Position numbers and translations under genes: made by a program. Below, piece by piece: positions 16,991 to 24,620 of a stretch of 64,000 bases of DNA. Where the stretch lies: positions 3,410,001 to 3,474,000 of the forward strand of contig NZ_CP063814.1 in NCBI RefSeq assembly GCF_015277875.1, written 5' to 3'. Source of the DNA: Microbacterium luteum. GTDB taxonomy: Bacteria; Actinomycetota; Actinomycetes; Actinomycetales; Microbacteriaceae. The notes below the pieces were generated by a model, which did no database searches, had not been told where the DNA came from, and was given only the letters and a program-made list of their open reading frames with translations. Position 1 is the stretch's first letter; each line of letters starts with the position of its first letter.

Positions 16991-18706
16991 TCAGGAGATC
17001 AGGGTGTTCTGCCCGTCGAGACCGTACGCGCGCAGTTTCCGGTACAGCGTCGTGCGCCCGATACCGAGGATCTCCGCTGCACGCGAACGGTTTCCGTCCG
17101 CCTCCCGCAGCGCCGCATCGATCGCCCGGTACTCGGATGCGGCGATGCCGCGCAGCTGGCGGGCACGTGTGCGCATCTCGACGGGCAGAAGGTCGACGTC
17201 CAGGACGGTGCCGACGGGGCGGTACGCCACCATCGCGGCAATCAGAACCCGCAGCTCCGAGGCGCCACCAGGCCAGTCCCACCGGGAAAGCGCCTGCAGC
17301 AGAGCAGGGCTCAGTGTCACCGAGTGCTCCTGAGCGAGTCTCACGGCCAGGCCGATGACACGGTCTGGGTCATCGCGCAGCGCTGGGAGGTCGAGTCGCG
17401 GCCCCAGGCGGCCCAGGAAACTGAAGACGACGCCAGTCAGGTCGTCTGCGACACAGAACACCACCCGGGCGGACCGGACGGGATCTGCCGCGCCGGCCAA
17501 TTGCTGCAGGACCGGGAAGTCAGCGTCGGTCAAAGACTCGACGCTGCGGACGACCACCGACGTGCCTGTGCTCAGCGCCTGCACCGCCGTGACCACGGCC
17601 CCCGGTTCCCGAAGCGCCGGGGCGTCGATGACGACCGGGTCGTGGCGGTCGCGTTCGCGCAGCCAGAGCTGGGCGAGAAGCGTCTTCCCGCTGTCGCGGG
17701 GACCGTGGATCGCGATGCACCCGCTGGTGCGACCGAGCACGTCGAGGTGCGCGGCAAGGCGGGAGAGTCGGGTGGGTTCCGGCGCTGCGGTCGGCTCGTC
17801 CTCGGGCAGTTCAACGAGGTAGATGCTCTCGCCTGCCCGATTCACGATGCGGCGGGCAGTGCTCGGCCGACCCGCGAGCAGGACGGATGCGACATCCCCC
17901 TGCCAATGGTGAGCCTGCAACTCGTCCCACAGCGTCACGTGCCGCTCGGCCGAGAGCATCGGCAACGCGCCCGTCGAGGCGAGCACGCCTCCTCGACCGA
18001 TGGCCAGCACGCGGTGGCCGGCGGTGCCGCCCGCGAACCGGGCCAGCAGCGCCTGCAACTCCAGCGGTGCGGTGTTCAGGAGCGCGTCCTGGAGGTCACG
18101 AGCGGCCTGCTTCGCGATCGCGAGCATCGCGGGATGGGATGCCCCGACTGGAGAGGCGAGGGCGAGCGAGCCGATGACACGCTGCGAGAGGGGGTCGTGG
18201 ATGGGGGCGCCGGCGCAGGCTAGGGTCTGCAGCCGGTCGTTGACGTGCTCGGCGCCGCGCACGAACACTGCGGATCTTTCCTCCATCGCCGTTCCGAGTC
18301 CGTTCGTGCCCAGCGCGGACTCCGAGAATTCGAATCCTTCGGCGGCGGACACCTTGTCGAGCCGTCTCGCGTGGCTCGGGTCGCCTACCTTTCGGGCGAG
18401 GATCCGTCCGGATCGGTCGCTGACCAGCAGCGCGACACGCATGTCAGCGAGTGATTCCGCCCATCGCGCCAGGACGGTCTCAGCGGTGTCCTGGAAGCGT
18501 CCCGCCAGTTCGGAGAACGGGTGGTAAGCAGGAGTCGCAGTCGGATCGCAGCCGCCACCGGTGGTGATCGAGCGACGCCAACTGCGCTCGATCACCGGGG
18601 GGACGTTCAGTGTTCGGGGAGTGAGACCGTGCGCGCCGACGCCAGCTTCGAGAAGGCGTTCACGAGCCTGCCGCACGCTCGCGGCGGAATAGGTGTCGAT
18701 GGACAT
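16991..18706 (-). CDS. Fis-type regulator with GAF and degenerate AAA domain (AcoR-like)
   Basis: 571 residues in the order of sigma-54 enhancer-binding proteins: an N-terminal GAF sensor region (about 70-220, SALGTNGLGTAMEERSA), a central AAA-like domain (Walker A GPRDSGKT, about 345) and a C-terminal Fis HTH (NRSRAAEILGIGRTTLYRKLRAYGL split at 545-570). I see no GAFTGA loop, the sigma-54 contact, and Walker B is not obvious. It therefore probably acts with the ordinary polymerase, as proposed for such actinobacterial proteins. Operator E lies 62 bp upstream of its start, implying autoregulation. Confidence 0.85.
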   Translation of the reverse strand: MSIDTYSAASVRQARERLLEAGVGAHGLTPRTLNVPPVIERSWRRSITTGGGCDPTATPAYHPFSELAGRFQDTAETVLARWAESLADMRVALLVSDRSGRILARKVGDPSHARRLDKVSAAEGFEFSESALGTNGLGTAMEERSAVFVRGAEHVNDRLQTLACAGAPIHDPLSQRVIGSLALASPVGASHPAMLAIAKQAARDLQDALLNTAPLELQALLARFAGGTAGHRVLAIGRGGVLASTGALPMLSAERHVTLWDELQAHHWQGDVASVLLAGRPSTARRIVNRAGESIYLVELPEDEPTAAPEPTRLSRLAAHLDVLGRTSGCIAIHGPRDSGKTLLAQLWLRERDRHDPVVIDAPALREPGAVVTAVQALSTGTSVVVRSVESLTDADFPVLQQLAGAADPVRSARVVFCVADDLTGVVFSFLGRLGPRLDLPALRDDPDRVIGLAVRLAQEHSVTLSPALLQALSRWDWPGGASELRVLIAAMVAYRPVGTVLDVDLLPVEMRTRARQLRGIAASEYRAIDAALREADGNRSRAAEILGIGRTTLYRKLRAYGLDGQNTLIS

Positions 18707-18767
18707 AGCTGGGACCTCGCGTCACTGCAAGTGGTCACACCCAGTATCCGCCTCCCTATTGGAACCC

Positions 18768-18794
18768 GCCAATACCTAATCCGCTGTGGATCTA
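18768..18794 (-). promoter_or_regulatory. Operator site E before the Fis-type regulator
   Basis: Read leftward it is AGATCC, 12 bp, GTATTG within GGTATTGG (CAATAC at 18770-18775). It overlaps the last codons of the thioesterase and lies about 62 bp upstream of the regulator start. A second, poorer CTATTGGA copy is at 18756-18763. Confidence 0.68.
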
Positions 18795-19231
18795 TCCTCT
18801 GTGCGCATGAGTCCATGGTGGTGGGGAAGCCGGTCGCGTTCGTAGGTGATGTCGGTGTAGCCGTGAGGAATGGGCTGGCCGTGGTCATCGAGGCCGACGA
18901 AGACGATCTTCTCGATCGTGAGAATGCGTTCACGAGTGATCATGTTGCGCACCTCGGCGCGCATCGTGAGGGAGGTGCGCCCGAACGCGGTGGCGCGCAG
19001 TCCCATCTCGATCAGATCGCCTTGTCGCGCGGAACTGACGAAGTCGATCTCGGAGATGTACTTGGTGACCGCCCGGGAGTTTCCGAGCTGGATGATGGCG
19101 TAGATCGCGGCCTCTTCATCGATCCAGCGCAGCAGGCTGCCGCCGAACAGGGTGCCGTGCGCGTTCAGGTCCTCGGGACGGACCCAGCGGCGTGACCGGA
19201 ATGTGACGTCTGCTGACATGGAGTCGCTCAT
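18776..19231 (-). CDS. Acyl-CoA thioesterase (hotdog fold)
   Basis: 151 residues from ATG 19231 (MSDSMSADVTF). The single hotdog domain has LNAHGTLFGGSLLRWIDEEAAIYA, with the Asp of WIDEEA as likely catalytic acid, and RAEVRNMITRERILTIEKIVFV. It would release CoA from acyl-CoA intermediates, perhaps as a safety valve for CoA pools. It follows the monooxygenase on the same strand across a strong hairpin. The start could also be the second Met, 4 codons in. Confidence 0.85.
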   Translation of the reverse strand: MSDSMSADVTFRSRRWVRPEDLNAHGTLFGGSLLRWIDEEAAIYAIIQLGNSRAVTKYISEIDFVSSARQGDLIEMGLRATAFGRTSLTMRAEVRNMITRERILTIEKIVFVGLDDHGQPIPHGYTDITYERDRLPHHHGLMRTEDRSTAD

Positions 19232-19239
19232 AGGACGAC

Positions 19240-19270
19240 CGTAGGCCGGGAAGCACACTCCCGGCCTACG
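19240..19270 (-). terminator. Strong intergenic hairpin between monooxygenase and thioesterase
   Basis: Perfect 12-bp stem CGTAGGCCGGGA (19240-19251) pairing with 19259-19270 around a 7-base loop, 11 bp after the monooxygenase stop. There is no T tract. It may terminate, or set the level of thioesterase transcription, or protect the upstream mRNA from decay. Confidence 0.7.
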
Positions 19271-19281
19271 GTTACCGTCGA

Positions 19282-20895
19282 TCAGGCCGGGACGGGCTGT
19301 CCGATGCTGAATCCTTCGAAGTCCTTCGCCTGGATCTCCGAGAGGAGGCCGCGGTAGGCGCCTAGGCCGCCGAGGTAGAACATCACGGCGTGCTTCTTGC
19401 CGGGGATGTTCGCCCCGAAGATCCACGAGTCGGTCTTGGGGAACAGCGTGTAGTTCGCGATCGTCGTGCAGGTCTCGGTCCATTCGTCCTCGACCTGCTG
19501 CGACACCTCGATGAGCCCGCCTCTCCGCTCCGCCTCGGTGACCAGGGTCGTGATGAACTCGACCTGCGCCTCGATGCTGGGCACCAGGTTGGTGAACGGC
19601 CCGTTGGGGCCGAGGATCATGAACATGTTCGGGAATCCGGCCGTCATGATGCCGAGGAAGCTGGTCGGGGCGTCGGCCCAGTGCTCGTCGACGCTCACCC
19701 CTCCGCGCCCGCGGATGTCGATGCGGCGGTAGTTGCCGTCGACCGCGTCGAACCCGGTAGCCAGCACGAGCACATCCAGCTCGTGCTCCACGCCGTCCGC
19801 GGTCTTCACGCCTCGCGGGGTGATCTCGACGATCGGGTTCTCCTTGATCGACACCAGCTTCACGTTGTCCTGGTTGTACACGTCGTAGTAGCCCTGGTTG
19901 CACAGCGGCCGCTTCGCATACGGCTGGGTCGGGGTGAGCAATCGCGCCGTCTCCGGATCCTTGACCGTCTCAGCGATCTTGCGGCGGATGAACGCAGCGG
20001 CTGCCTCGTTCGACTCCGGGTTGATAGCGATGTCGTTGAACGTGCCGAACATGAAATAGAATCCGTTGCCTCGGTCCCATGCCGCCTGGAACACGCGCTC
20101 CCGCTCGGCCTCGTCGACATCGGTGGCCGCGACGGTGGACTCCTCGAACCCGAACGCGACGCCCGAGTTGCGGACCTGCTCCCAGATCTCCGGGAACCGG
20201 GACTTGTAGTTCTCCACCTCTCCCGGCTCGACCGGTCCGTTGCCAGAGGGGACGCTGTATTGCGCGGAACGCTGGAACACGGTCAGGTGCGACACCTGCT
20301 TGGCTGCGGCGACGATGAACTGGGTTCCGGTCGAGCCGGTGCCGATGACGCCCACCCGCTTGCCCTCGATCGACAGGTCGTCCGGCCACTCCGCGGTGTG
20401 CACGAGGCGGCCTTCAAACGAGTCGATCCCGGGGATGTCGGGGATGTTGGTTGCTGCGAGCAGTCCCAGCGCCGTCACCACGTATCGGGCCGTGAAGGAC
20501 TCTCCGGCGGAGGTGCCGACCGTCCAGGTGTTGGTGGCTTCGTCGAAGACGATCGACGTGACTTCGGTGTTCAGCCGGAAGTCCTTGCGGAGGTCGTACC
20601 GGTCGACGACGGTCTCAAGGTAGCGGAGGATGTCGGGCTGGTCGATGTACTTTCGCGCCCAGTCCCACTCCTGCAGCAGTTCGTCATCGAACGAGTATCG
20701 GTAGAAGGGGCTCTCCGTGTCGGACATGGCGCCGGGATACCGGTTCCAGTACCAGGTGCCTCCGATGCCGGCGCCCTTCTCGAAGCCGCGGACGCGCAGG
20801 CCGAGCTTGTCGCGCAGGGTGTGCAGCTGGTAGATGCCGCCGAAACCGGCGCCGACGACGATCGCGTCGAAGTCCGTGGTCTGTGTGGATGTCAT
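19282..20895 (-). CDS. Baeyer-Villiger monooxygenase, cyclohexanone monooxygenase type
   Basis: 537 residues from ATG 20895, which follows GAAGGAG; the frame is open to 20952 but has no ribosome site there. The FAD motif GAGFGG is at 15-20, the BVMO fingerprint FEGRLVHTAEWP at 160-171, and the NADPH motif GTGSTG at 185-190. Many stretches match what I recall of Acinetobacter cyclohexanone monooxygenase (GTWYWNRYPGA, TALGLL, FQRSAQYSVP, AKRPLC, ATGFDAVDGNY, SWIFGANIPGKK). It inserts oxygen into a cyclic ketone to give a lactone. It is coupled with the esterase upstream. Confidence 0.95.
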   Translation of the reverse strand: MTSTQTTDFDAIVVGAGFGGIYQLHTLRDKLGLRVRGFEKGAGIGGTWYWNRYPGAMSDTESPFYRYSFDDELLQEWDWARKYIDQPDILRYLETVVDRYDLRKDFRLNTEVTSIVFDEATNTWTVGTSAGESFTARYVVTALGLLAATNIPDIPGIDSFEGRLVHTAEWPDDLSIEGKRVGVIGTGSTGTQFIVAAAKQVSHLTVFQRSAQYSVPSGNGPVEPGEVENYKSRFPEIWEQVRNSGVAFGFEESTVAATDVDEAERERVFQAAWDRGNGFYFMFGTFNDIAINPESNEAAAAFIRRKIAETVKDPETARLLTPTQPYAKRPLCNQGYYDVYNQDNVKLVSIKENPIVEITPRGVKTADGVEHELDVLVLATGFDAVDGNYRRIDIRGRGGVSVDEHWADAPTSFLGIMTAGFPNMFMILGPNGPFTNLVPSIEAQVEFITTLVTEAERRGGLIEVSQQVEDEWTETCTTIANYTLFPKTDSWIFGANIPGKKHAVMFYLGGLGAYRGLLSEIQAKDFEGFSIGQPVPA

Positions 20896-20936
20896 GGTGC
20901 AACTCCTTCGTTGAATAAGCGGGGGTGTGTTGCAGG

Positions 20937-21848
20937 TCAGTGGCGAAGCCACTGGCCGATCGCCGCAAGCTCCGCGTCGACGTCCGCGTCGCGGCCAGCC
21001 AGGAACGGGTAGACGTGCTGCTGTCCTTCGGCGACATGCAGGGTGACGTCAACGCCGGCGCCCTTGGCGCGCTCTGCCACGCGGATGGCATTGTCGACCA
21101 ACGACTCGACCGAACCGGCGTTGACGTACAGCGGGGGGAACCCGGTGAAATCCGCGTAGAGCGGGTTCGCGAGCGGCGCCGACGGGCTGGTGGTCGCCCC
21201 CAGCACGCCGGCGATCATGCCCTCCAGGAGCGGCACGGAGATCAGCGCGTCGGTCGCATCGTTGGTGACCAGCGTCGCGCCGCGGTTCTCCATGTCCAGC
21301 CACGGGGAGAACGCGATGACGTGCCCGGGCAGCGGCCGCCCCTTCGCCTTCAACGCCAACGGGATGGCGATGGCGAGATTGCCTCCCGCCGAGTCGCCGA
21401 TCGTGGTGACGTCCTCGGGGTGGACCCCCCGCTCCAGCAGGGCCTCGAACGCCGCGACCCCGTCGTCTACCTGGGCGGGGTGCGGGTGCTCGGGCGCGCG
21501 ACGGTAGTCCAGCACGAACGCTGTTACCCCGGCCGCCTTCGCGACGTGCGCGGCGAGCTTCCGGTGGCTGGCCGCAGAGCCGACGGCGAACCCGCCGCCG
21601 TGCGTGTAGAGGAGGACCTTGGAGCGATCGGCTCCGGCCGGGAACGCCCAGATGCCGGGCACGCCGCCGACCGTCTCCTCCTTGTAGGTGACATCTTCCG
21701 GTTCGATGGTCGGCTGATGCCATTCATCGAAGATGCTGCGGAACAGCCGCATGTCCAGCTCGTGAGTGGCCATGAGCTCGGACCAGCCCAGATACAGATC
21801 ACGCAGGGCGCTCGGGACGACTGCGGTCGCGGTGGATGACGAGGACAT
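20937..21848 (-). CDS. HSL-family alpha/beta hydrolase, probable lactone hydrolase
   Basis: 303 residues from ATG 21848, preceded by the same AACGAAGGAGTT leader as the monooxygenase. The oxyanion motif HGGGF is at 83-87, the nucleophile Ser153 is in GDSAGGN, and the acid and His are probably in VESLVDNA and GQQHVYPF. It belongs to the hormone-sensitive lipase group, like the caprolactone hydrolase ChnC. It should open the lactone made by the adjacent monooxygenase to a hydroxy acid. A CACAGCGCTGTG palindrome lies upstream at 21935-21946. Confidence 0.88.
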   Translation of the reverse strand: MSSSSTATAVVPSALRDLYLGWSELMATHELDMRLFRSIFDEWHQPTIEPEDVTYKEETVGGVPGIWAFPAGADRSKVLLYTHGGGFAVGSAASHRKLAAHVAKAAGVTAFVLDYRRAPEHPHPAQVDDGVAAFEALLERGVHPEDVTTIGDSAGGNLAIAIPLALKAKGRPLPGHVIAFSPWLDMENRGATLVTNDATDALISVPLLEGMIAGVLGATTSPSAPLANPLYADFTGFPPLYVNAGSVESLVDNAIRVAERAKGAGVDVTLHVAEGQQHVYPFLAGRDADVDAELAAIGQWLRH

Positions 21849-21918
21849 CGCATAACTCCTTCGTTGATGCTCGGCGCCTGCAGGAACGAGGCGACCACTC
21901 GGTGGATGAGCTCTACTC

Positions 21919-22167
21919 TCAGGGAGGATTCCGCCACAGCGCTGTGCCGATTTGGAACAGCTCACCCGGGTTGCCCGGTGACCACGACAGAGATCGGCTC
22001 CGGCGCACGGCATGATCAGGATCCAGCGCACGAACGAGACCGGATCGGGCACGGTGCCAGACGATCAGCGCCGCCACGACGAGAGTCGCGGCGGTCACCG
22101 CCATTGCTCCGACCCAGCCGCTCTGCGTGAAGACCGTCGCCAGGACGAGACCGACAGCCGGGATTCC
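21919..22167 (-). pseudogene. C-terminal fragment of a membrane transporter (MFS-like)
   Basis: About 82 residues in one open frame begin GIPAVGLVLATVFTQSG and carry one clear membrane segment (MAVTAATLVVAALIVW) followed by a charged tail. It looks like the last helix of a major facilitator permease. It has no start and ends 70 bp before the esterase. It may be what is left of an uptake gene at the head of the esterase operon, lost at a junction near 22170. Family call is tentative. Confidence 0.35.
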
Positions 22168-22199
22168 ATCTCCACGGAGAGCGACGGCAGCACACGCCG

Positions 22200-22319
22200 G
22201 ACGGCGAAGATCTACTCACCGCCACCGTCTCCGCTTCCGACGACGACGACAGCTTCGGCTTCTACTCCCGGCCCACCAAGGCCCACATCATCGCCGCCGG
22301 CATCCGCCGCACCGCATGA
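22200..22319 (+). pseudogene. C-terminal fragment of an unknown gene
   Basis: An open frame ending in TGA 22317-22319 reads GEDLLTATVSASDDDD and FGFYSRPTKAHIIAAGIRR. Its stop overlaps the next start as ATGA, so it was once the upstream gene of a coupled pair. The rest is missing at the junction near 22170-22200. Family not recognised. Confidence 0.4.
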
Positions 22320-22765
22320 ACGAGCGCCTCATGAACAGCCGCACCAGCCTCACCATCTACCCCGCCCACGACGAGCAAACCCTGCTCCCGCCGACGCCGA
22401 TCCTCGTCGACGAGCACTACTTCGTCCGCGCCGGGCTCGAGCAACTCCCCGCCCGCCTCATCGGGTTCAGCCCCGCCGGCGCGCTCGCCATCACGGCGTG
22501 GGTTCACGACGTGTTCCGTGCCCCGGAGCTCGCACGCGACCTGTACCCGACTTTCATCATCGCCGGTCGCGTCCAGGCATATCCGATCCCCGCCGCCAGG
22601 GTCACCGTGCGCGAGCCCGCCGGCGTCGTCCAGGTCGTGATCACCGACCCTCGCGGCAAGAGATACCGGCCATACCTCGGCGAGGACCGCGACATTGCCG
22701 ACCGCATCGCCGCGGCCTGGGGCTCCCACCGCGGATACTCCGCCACCGTCCAACCGATCACCTGA
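22316..22765 (+). CDS. Hypothetical protein, 149 residues
   Basis: It starts at ATG 22316, overlapping the stop of the preceding fragment by ATGA; a second Met occurs at 22331. The product is soluble with a mixed composition (LPARLIGFSPAGALAITAWVHDVF, then FIIAGRVQAYPIPAARVTV). I do not recognise a family. The coupling with a truncated upstream gene and a zinc-ribbon gene downstream suggests a remnant of a plasmid, phage or conjugative-element operon. Confidence 0.6.
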   Translation: MNERLMNSRTSLTIYPAHDEQTLLPPTPILVDEHYFVRAGLEQLPARLIGFSPAGALAITAWVHDVFRAPELARDLYPTFIIAGRVQAYPIPAARVTVREPAGVVQVVITDPRGKRYRPYLGEDRDIADRIAAAWGSHRGYSATVQPIT

Positions 22766-22785
22766 CAATCACGAACGGAGACACC

Positions 22786-23121
22786 ATGCGCTGCTTGATG
22801 TGCGAAGAGCCCACCACGATGTACATCCCCTCGGACGACGTCGACGGCATCGGGCTGCATAGCTGCGGTGTCTGCGGGTTCGAGATCGAAGGCCCCCGCG
22901 ACGAACCCGCGCATGTCGCCGACCATCGGAAGCTCACTGCAACGACGACCTCGACGACGATGTGGGTTCCCGCTCGAGATGGCATGAACCCCTCGCGATT
23001 CCACGGTAGTTGGCAACGGTTTCAGGGCCAGGATTCCACGCGAAATGGCATTTTCCTACAGTTGGTCCGACTCAACTCAGATGCCCGCTTGCGGCAGGCA
23101 GATCGACCTAGAGTGTGTTAA
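22786..23121 (+). CDS. Small zinc-ribbon protein
   Basis: 111 residues from ATG 22786, after ACGGAGACACC. It has two CxxC pairs, CLMCEEP near the start and CGVCGFEIEG at about 30, a typical zinc-ribbon knuckle arrangement. The part after residue 65 is low in recognisable structure and may be read-through into degraded sequence. Function unknown. It follows the 149-residue gene by 20 bp. Confidence 0.5.
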   Translation: MRCLMCEEPTTMYIPSDDVDGIGLHSCGVCGFEIEGPRDEPAHVADHRKLTATTTSTTMWVPARDGMNPSRFHGSWQRFQGQDSTRNGIFLQLVRLNSDARLRQADRPRVC

Positions 23122-23306
23122 CGAGTGAGCAGCCGCGCCGTTCAGAGGCGAGGGCGATCGCCGACGGGGCGGCTCACTCTTCTCCTCATCCCGGTGTTGC
23201 TCAGCGCGACCGGCGTCCTCGATCTCCGCATTCCTTGGCCGTGGCTCCATGGCGAGTCCGCGGGGGATCGTCCGGTCGAGCACTCACCCCTGAGAGCCCT
23301 GTCAAG

Positions 23307-23710
23307 GTGAGCTGGACCGGGACAGCCGCTGGAGTGCTCTATCTCGCGTGGCTGGCGTCCGCAACCCTGCGCCCCGGCGGCAACGGGCTATTCGAGACAC
23401 AATCCCACGCGCGCGACTCCCGGTCGAAGCTGTTCCGGATGGGGCTCGTCACCAACCTGCTCAACCCCAAGGCCGCTGTCATGTAACTCGCGATCATCCC
23501 GCAGTTCATAGATCACGGGCAGGGAAACACGACCGCTCAGGGATTCGTTCTCGGCGGAGTTCAGATCATCGTCAGGATGATCGTCAACTCCCTCATCGTG
23601 CTGGGCGCCGGCACAATCTCCGGATTCGTGTCGACGCGACTCACATGGATCCGGCACCCCGCTCGGCGCAGTGGCGGTCACGCTGGCCAGAGAGGTCCCG
23701 CAATGCATCT
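23307..23710 (+). pseudogene. LysE-family exporter, 5'-truncated with a stop codon
   Basis: Translation is closely similar to the intact exporter at 40538-41200: AAGVLYLAWLAS, RPGGNGLFE, KLFRMGLVTNLLNPKAAVM, then TAA at 23484-23486 in place of Tyr, then LAIIPQFIDHGQGN and IVNSLIVLGAGTISGF. The first third is missing. It is a dead copy derived from a common ancestor with that exporter. Confidence 0.85.
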
Positions 23711-23830
23711 CGCCCCTGAACCGGGCGATCATGCTGCAGGACCTCCGTGAGACGCCGCTCAGATAGACCGTCCTCCGGAAGCTCGACGAGTACGAATGAC
23801 CCTTTCTGAAGGGATTGAACAGGACTGTTG

Positions 23831-23850
23831 TTCTGCACAGATTCTGCTAG
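23831..23850. promoter_or_regulatory. Possible IclR-type site before the hydrolase pair
   Basis: CAGATTCTGCTAG at 23838-23850 is a near-complete inverted match to CTAGCAGAATCAG in the Rieske promoter region. It lies about 57 bp before the first hydrolase gene. Spacing to a second arm is not clear. Confidence 0.45.
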
Positions 23851-23906
23851 GTAGAGTGGGATTCCATCCGACGGAACCCGCCGTCGGTGAACAAAGGAGT
23901 TCCAGA

Positions 23907-24620
23907 ATGCGCATCGTCTTGGTTCATGGAGGTTGGCAGGGTGGTTGGGCGTGGGACGGCGTTGTCGCTGAGCTCACGAAGGCAGGCCACGAGGTATGGG
24001 CCCCAACCTTGCAGGGTCACGGTGACAACGACGACCGTGCAGGTGTCACGCTCTCGACCATGGCGGACAATCTCATCGGCCGGATCGCCGACAAGGGGTG
24101 GGACCGGTTCGTCGTAGTCGGCCACAGTGGCGGCGGCCCGATCATCCAGCTCGTAGCTGAGGCGATGCCGGAGCAGGTGGAGCAGGCGATCTTCATCGAC
24201 GCGTGGGTACTCGCCGACGGCGAGTCGATCAATGCGATCCTCCCCACCGAGTTGGCGAATTTCGCCCGTGGCACAGCCGCATCCTCGCCCGACCAGAGCG
24301 TGCCGATCCCGCCGCAGCTATTCATGACGGCTTTCTTGCAGGACGGATCGGAGGAGCTTCACGCGCAGGTCGAGCCCCGTCTGGTGCCGTCGCCTGGCGG
24401 TTGGCTCGACGAGCCGATCCGTCTTCGGTCGGCCGGCACCGGTGACGTGCCGAGCGGCTACATCTTCCTGCAAGAGGATCGGGCTGTGCCGCAGGAGTTG
24501 TACCGCGCATCAGCAGACCGGCTCACGAACCCGACGACCGCGAGCTCGCCGGGGAGCCACCAGGCCATGTTGACGCGCCCGGTGGAGCTGGCAGCAGCCA
24601 TCGTCTCCGTTATGTCGTGA
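23907..24620 (+). CDS. Alpha/beta hydrolase 1
   Basis: 237 residues from ATG 23907 after AAAGGAG. It begins directly with the first strand and oxyanion segment (MRIVLVHGGWQGGWAWDGVV). The nucleophile elbow is GHSGGGP and the C-terminal His is in GSHQAML. The compact single-domain form resembles esterases such as the pyrethroid or salicylate-ester hydrolase group. Its GTGA-overlapped partner is a second hydrolase. The pair may hydrolyse an ester that feeds the dioxygenase; the substrate is not determined. Confidence 0.88.
   Translation: MRIVLVHGGWQGGWAWDGVVAELTKAGHEVWAPTLQGHGDNDDRAGVTLSTMADNLIGRIADKGWDRFVVVGHSGGGPIIQLVAEAMPEQVEQAIFIDAWVLADGESINAILPTELANFARGTAASSPDQSVPIPPQLFMTAFLQDGSEELHAQVEPRLVPSPGGWLDEPIRLRSAGTGDVPSGYIFLQEDRAVPQELYRASADRLTNPTTASSPGSHQAMLTRPVELAAAIVSVMS

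Noticed and set aside
19390..21012. 540-residue open frame opposite the Baeyer-Villiger monooxygenase
   Set aside because: It is the antisense shadow of a strongly conserved gene; its composition (His, Val, Arg, Gly-rich) has no motifs.
21930..21960. GATTTGGA as a sixth copy of the ketone-cluster operator before the esterase
   Set aside because: Only four of six bases of the GTATTG arm match and the other arm is absent; the CACAGCGCTGTG palindrome there is a different motif.
23125..23310. 61-residue open frame with a hydrophobic segment (LTLLLIPVLLSATGVL)
   Set aside because: It could be a small membrane protein, but it lies in a junction of fragments with no start support and no recognisable family.
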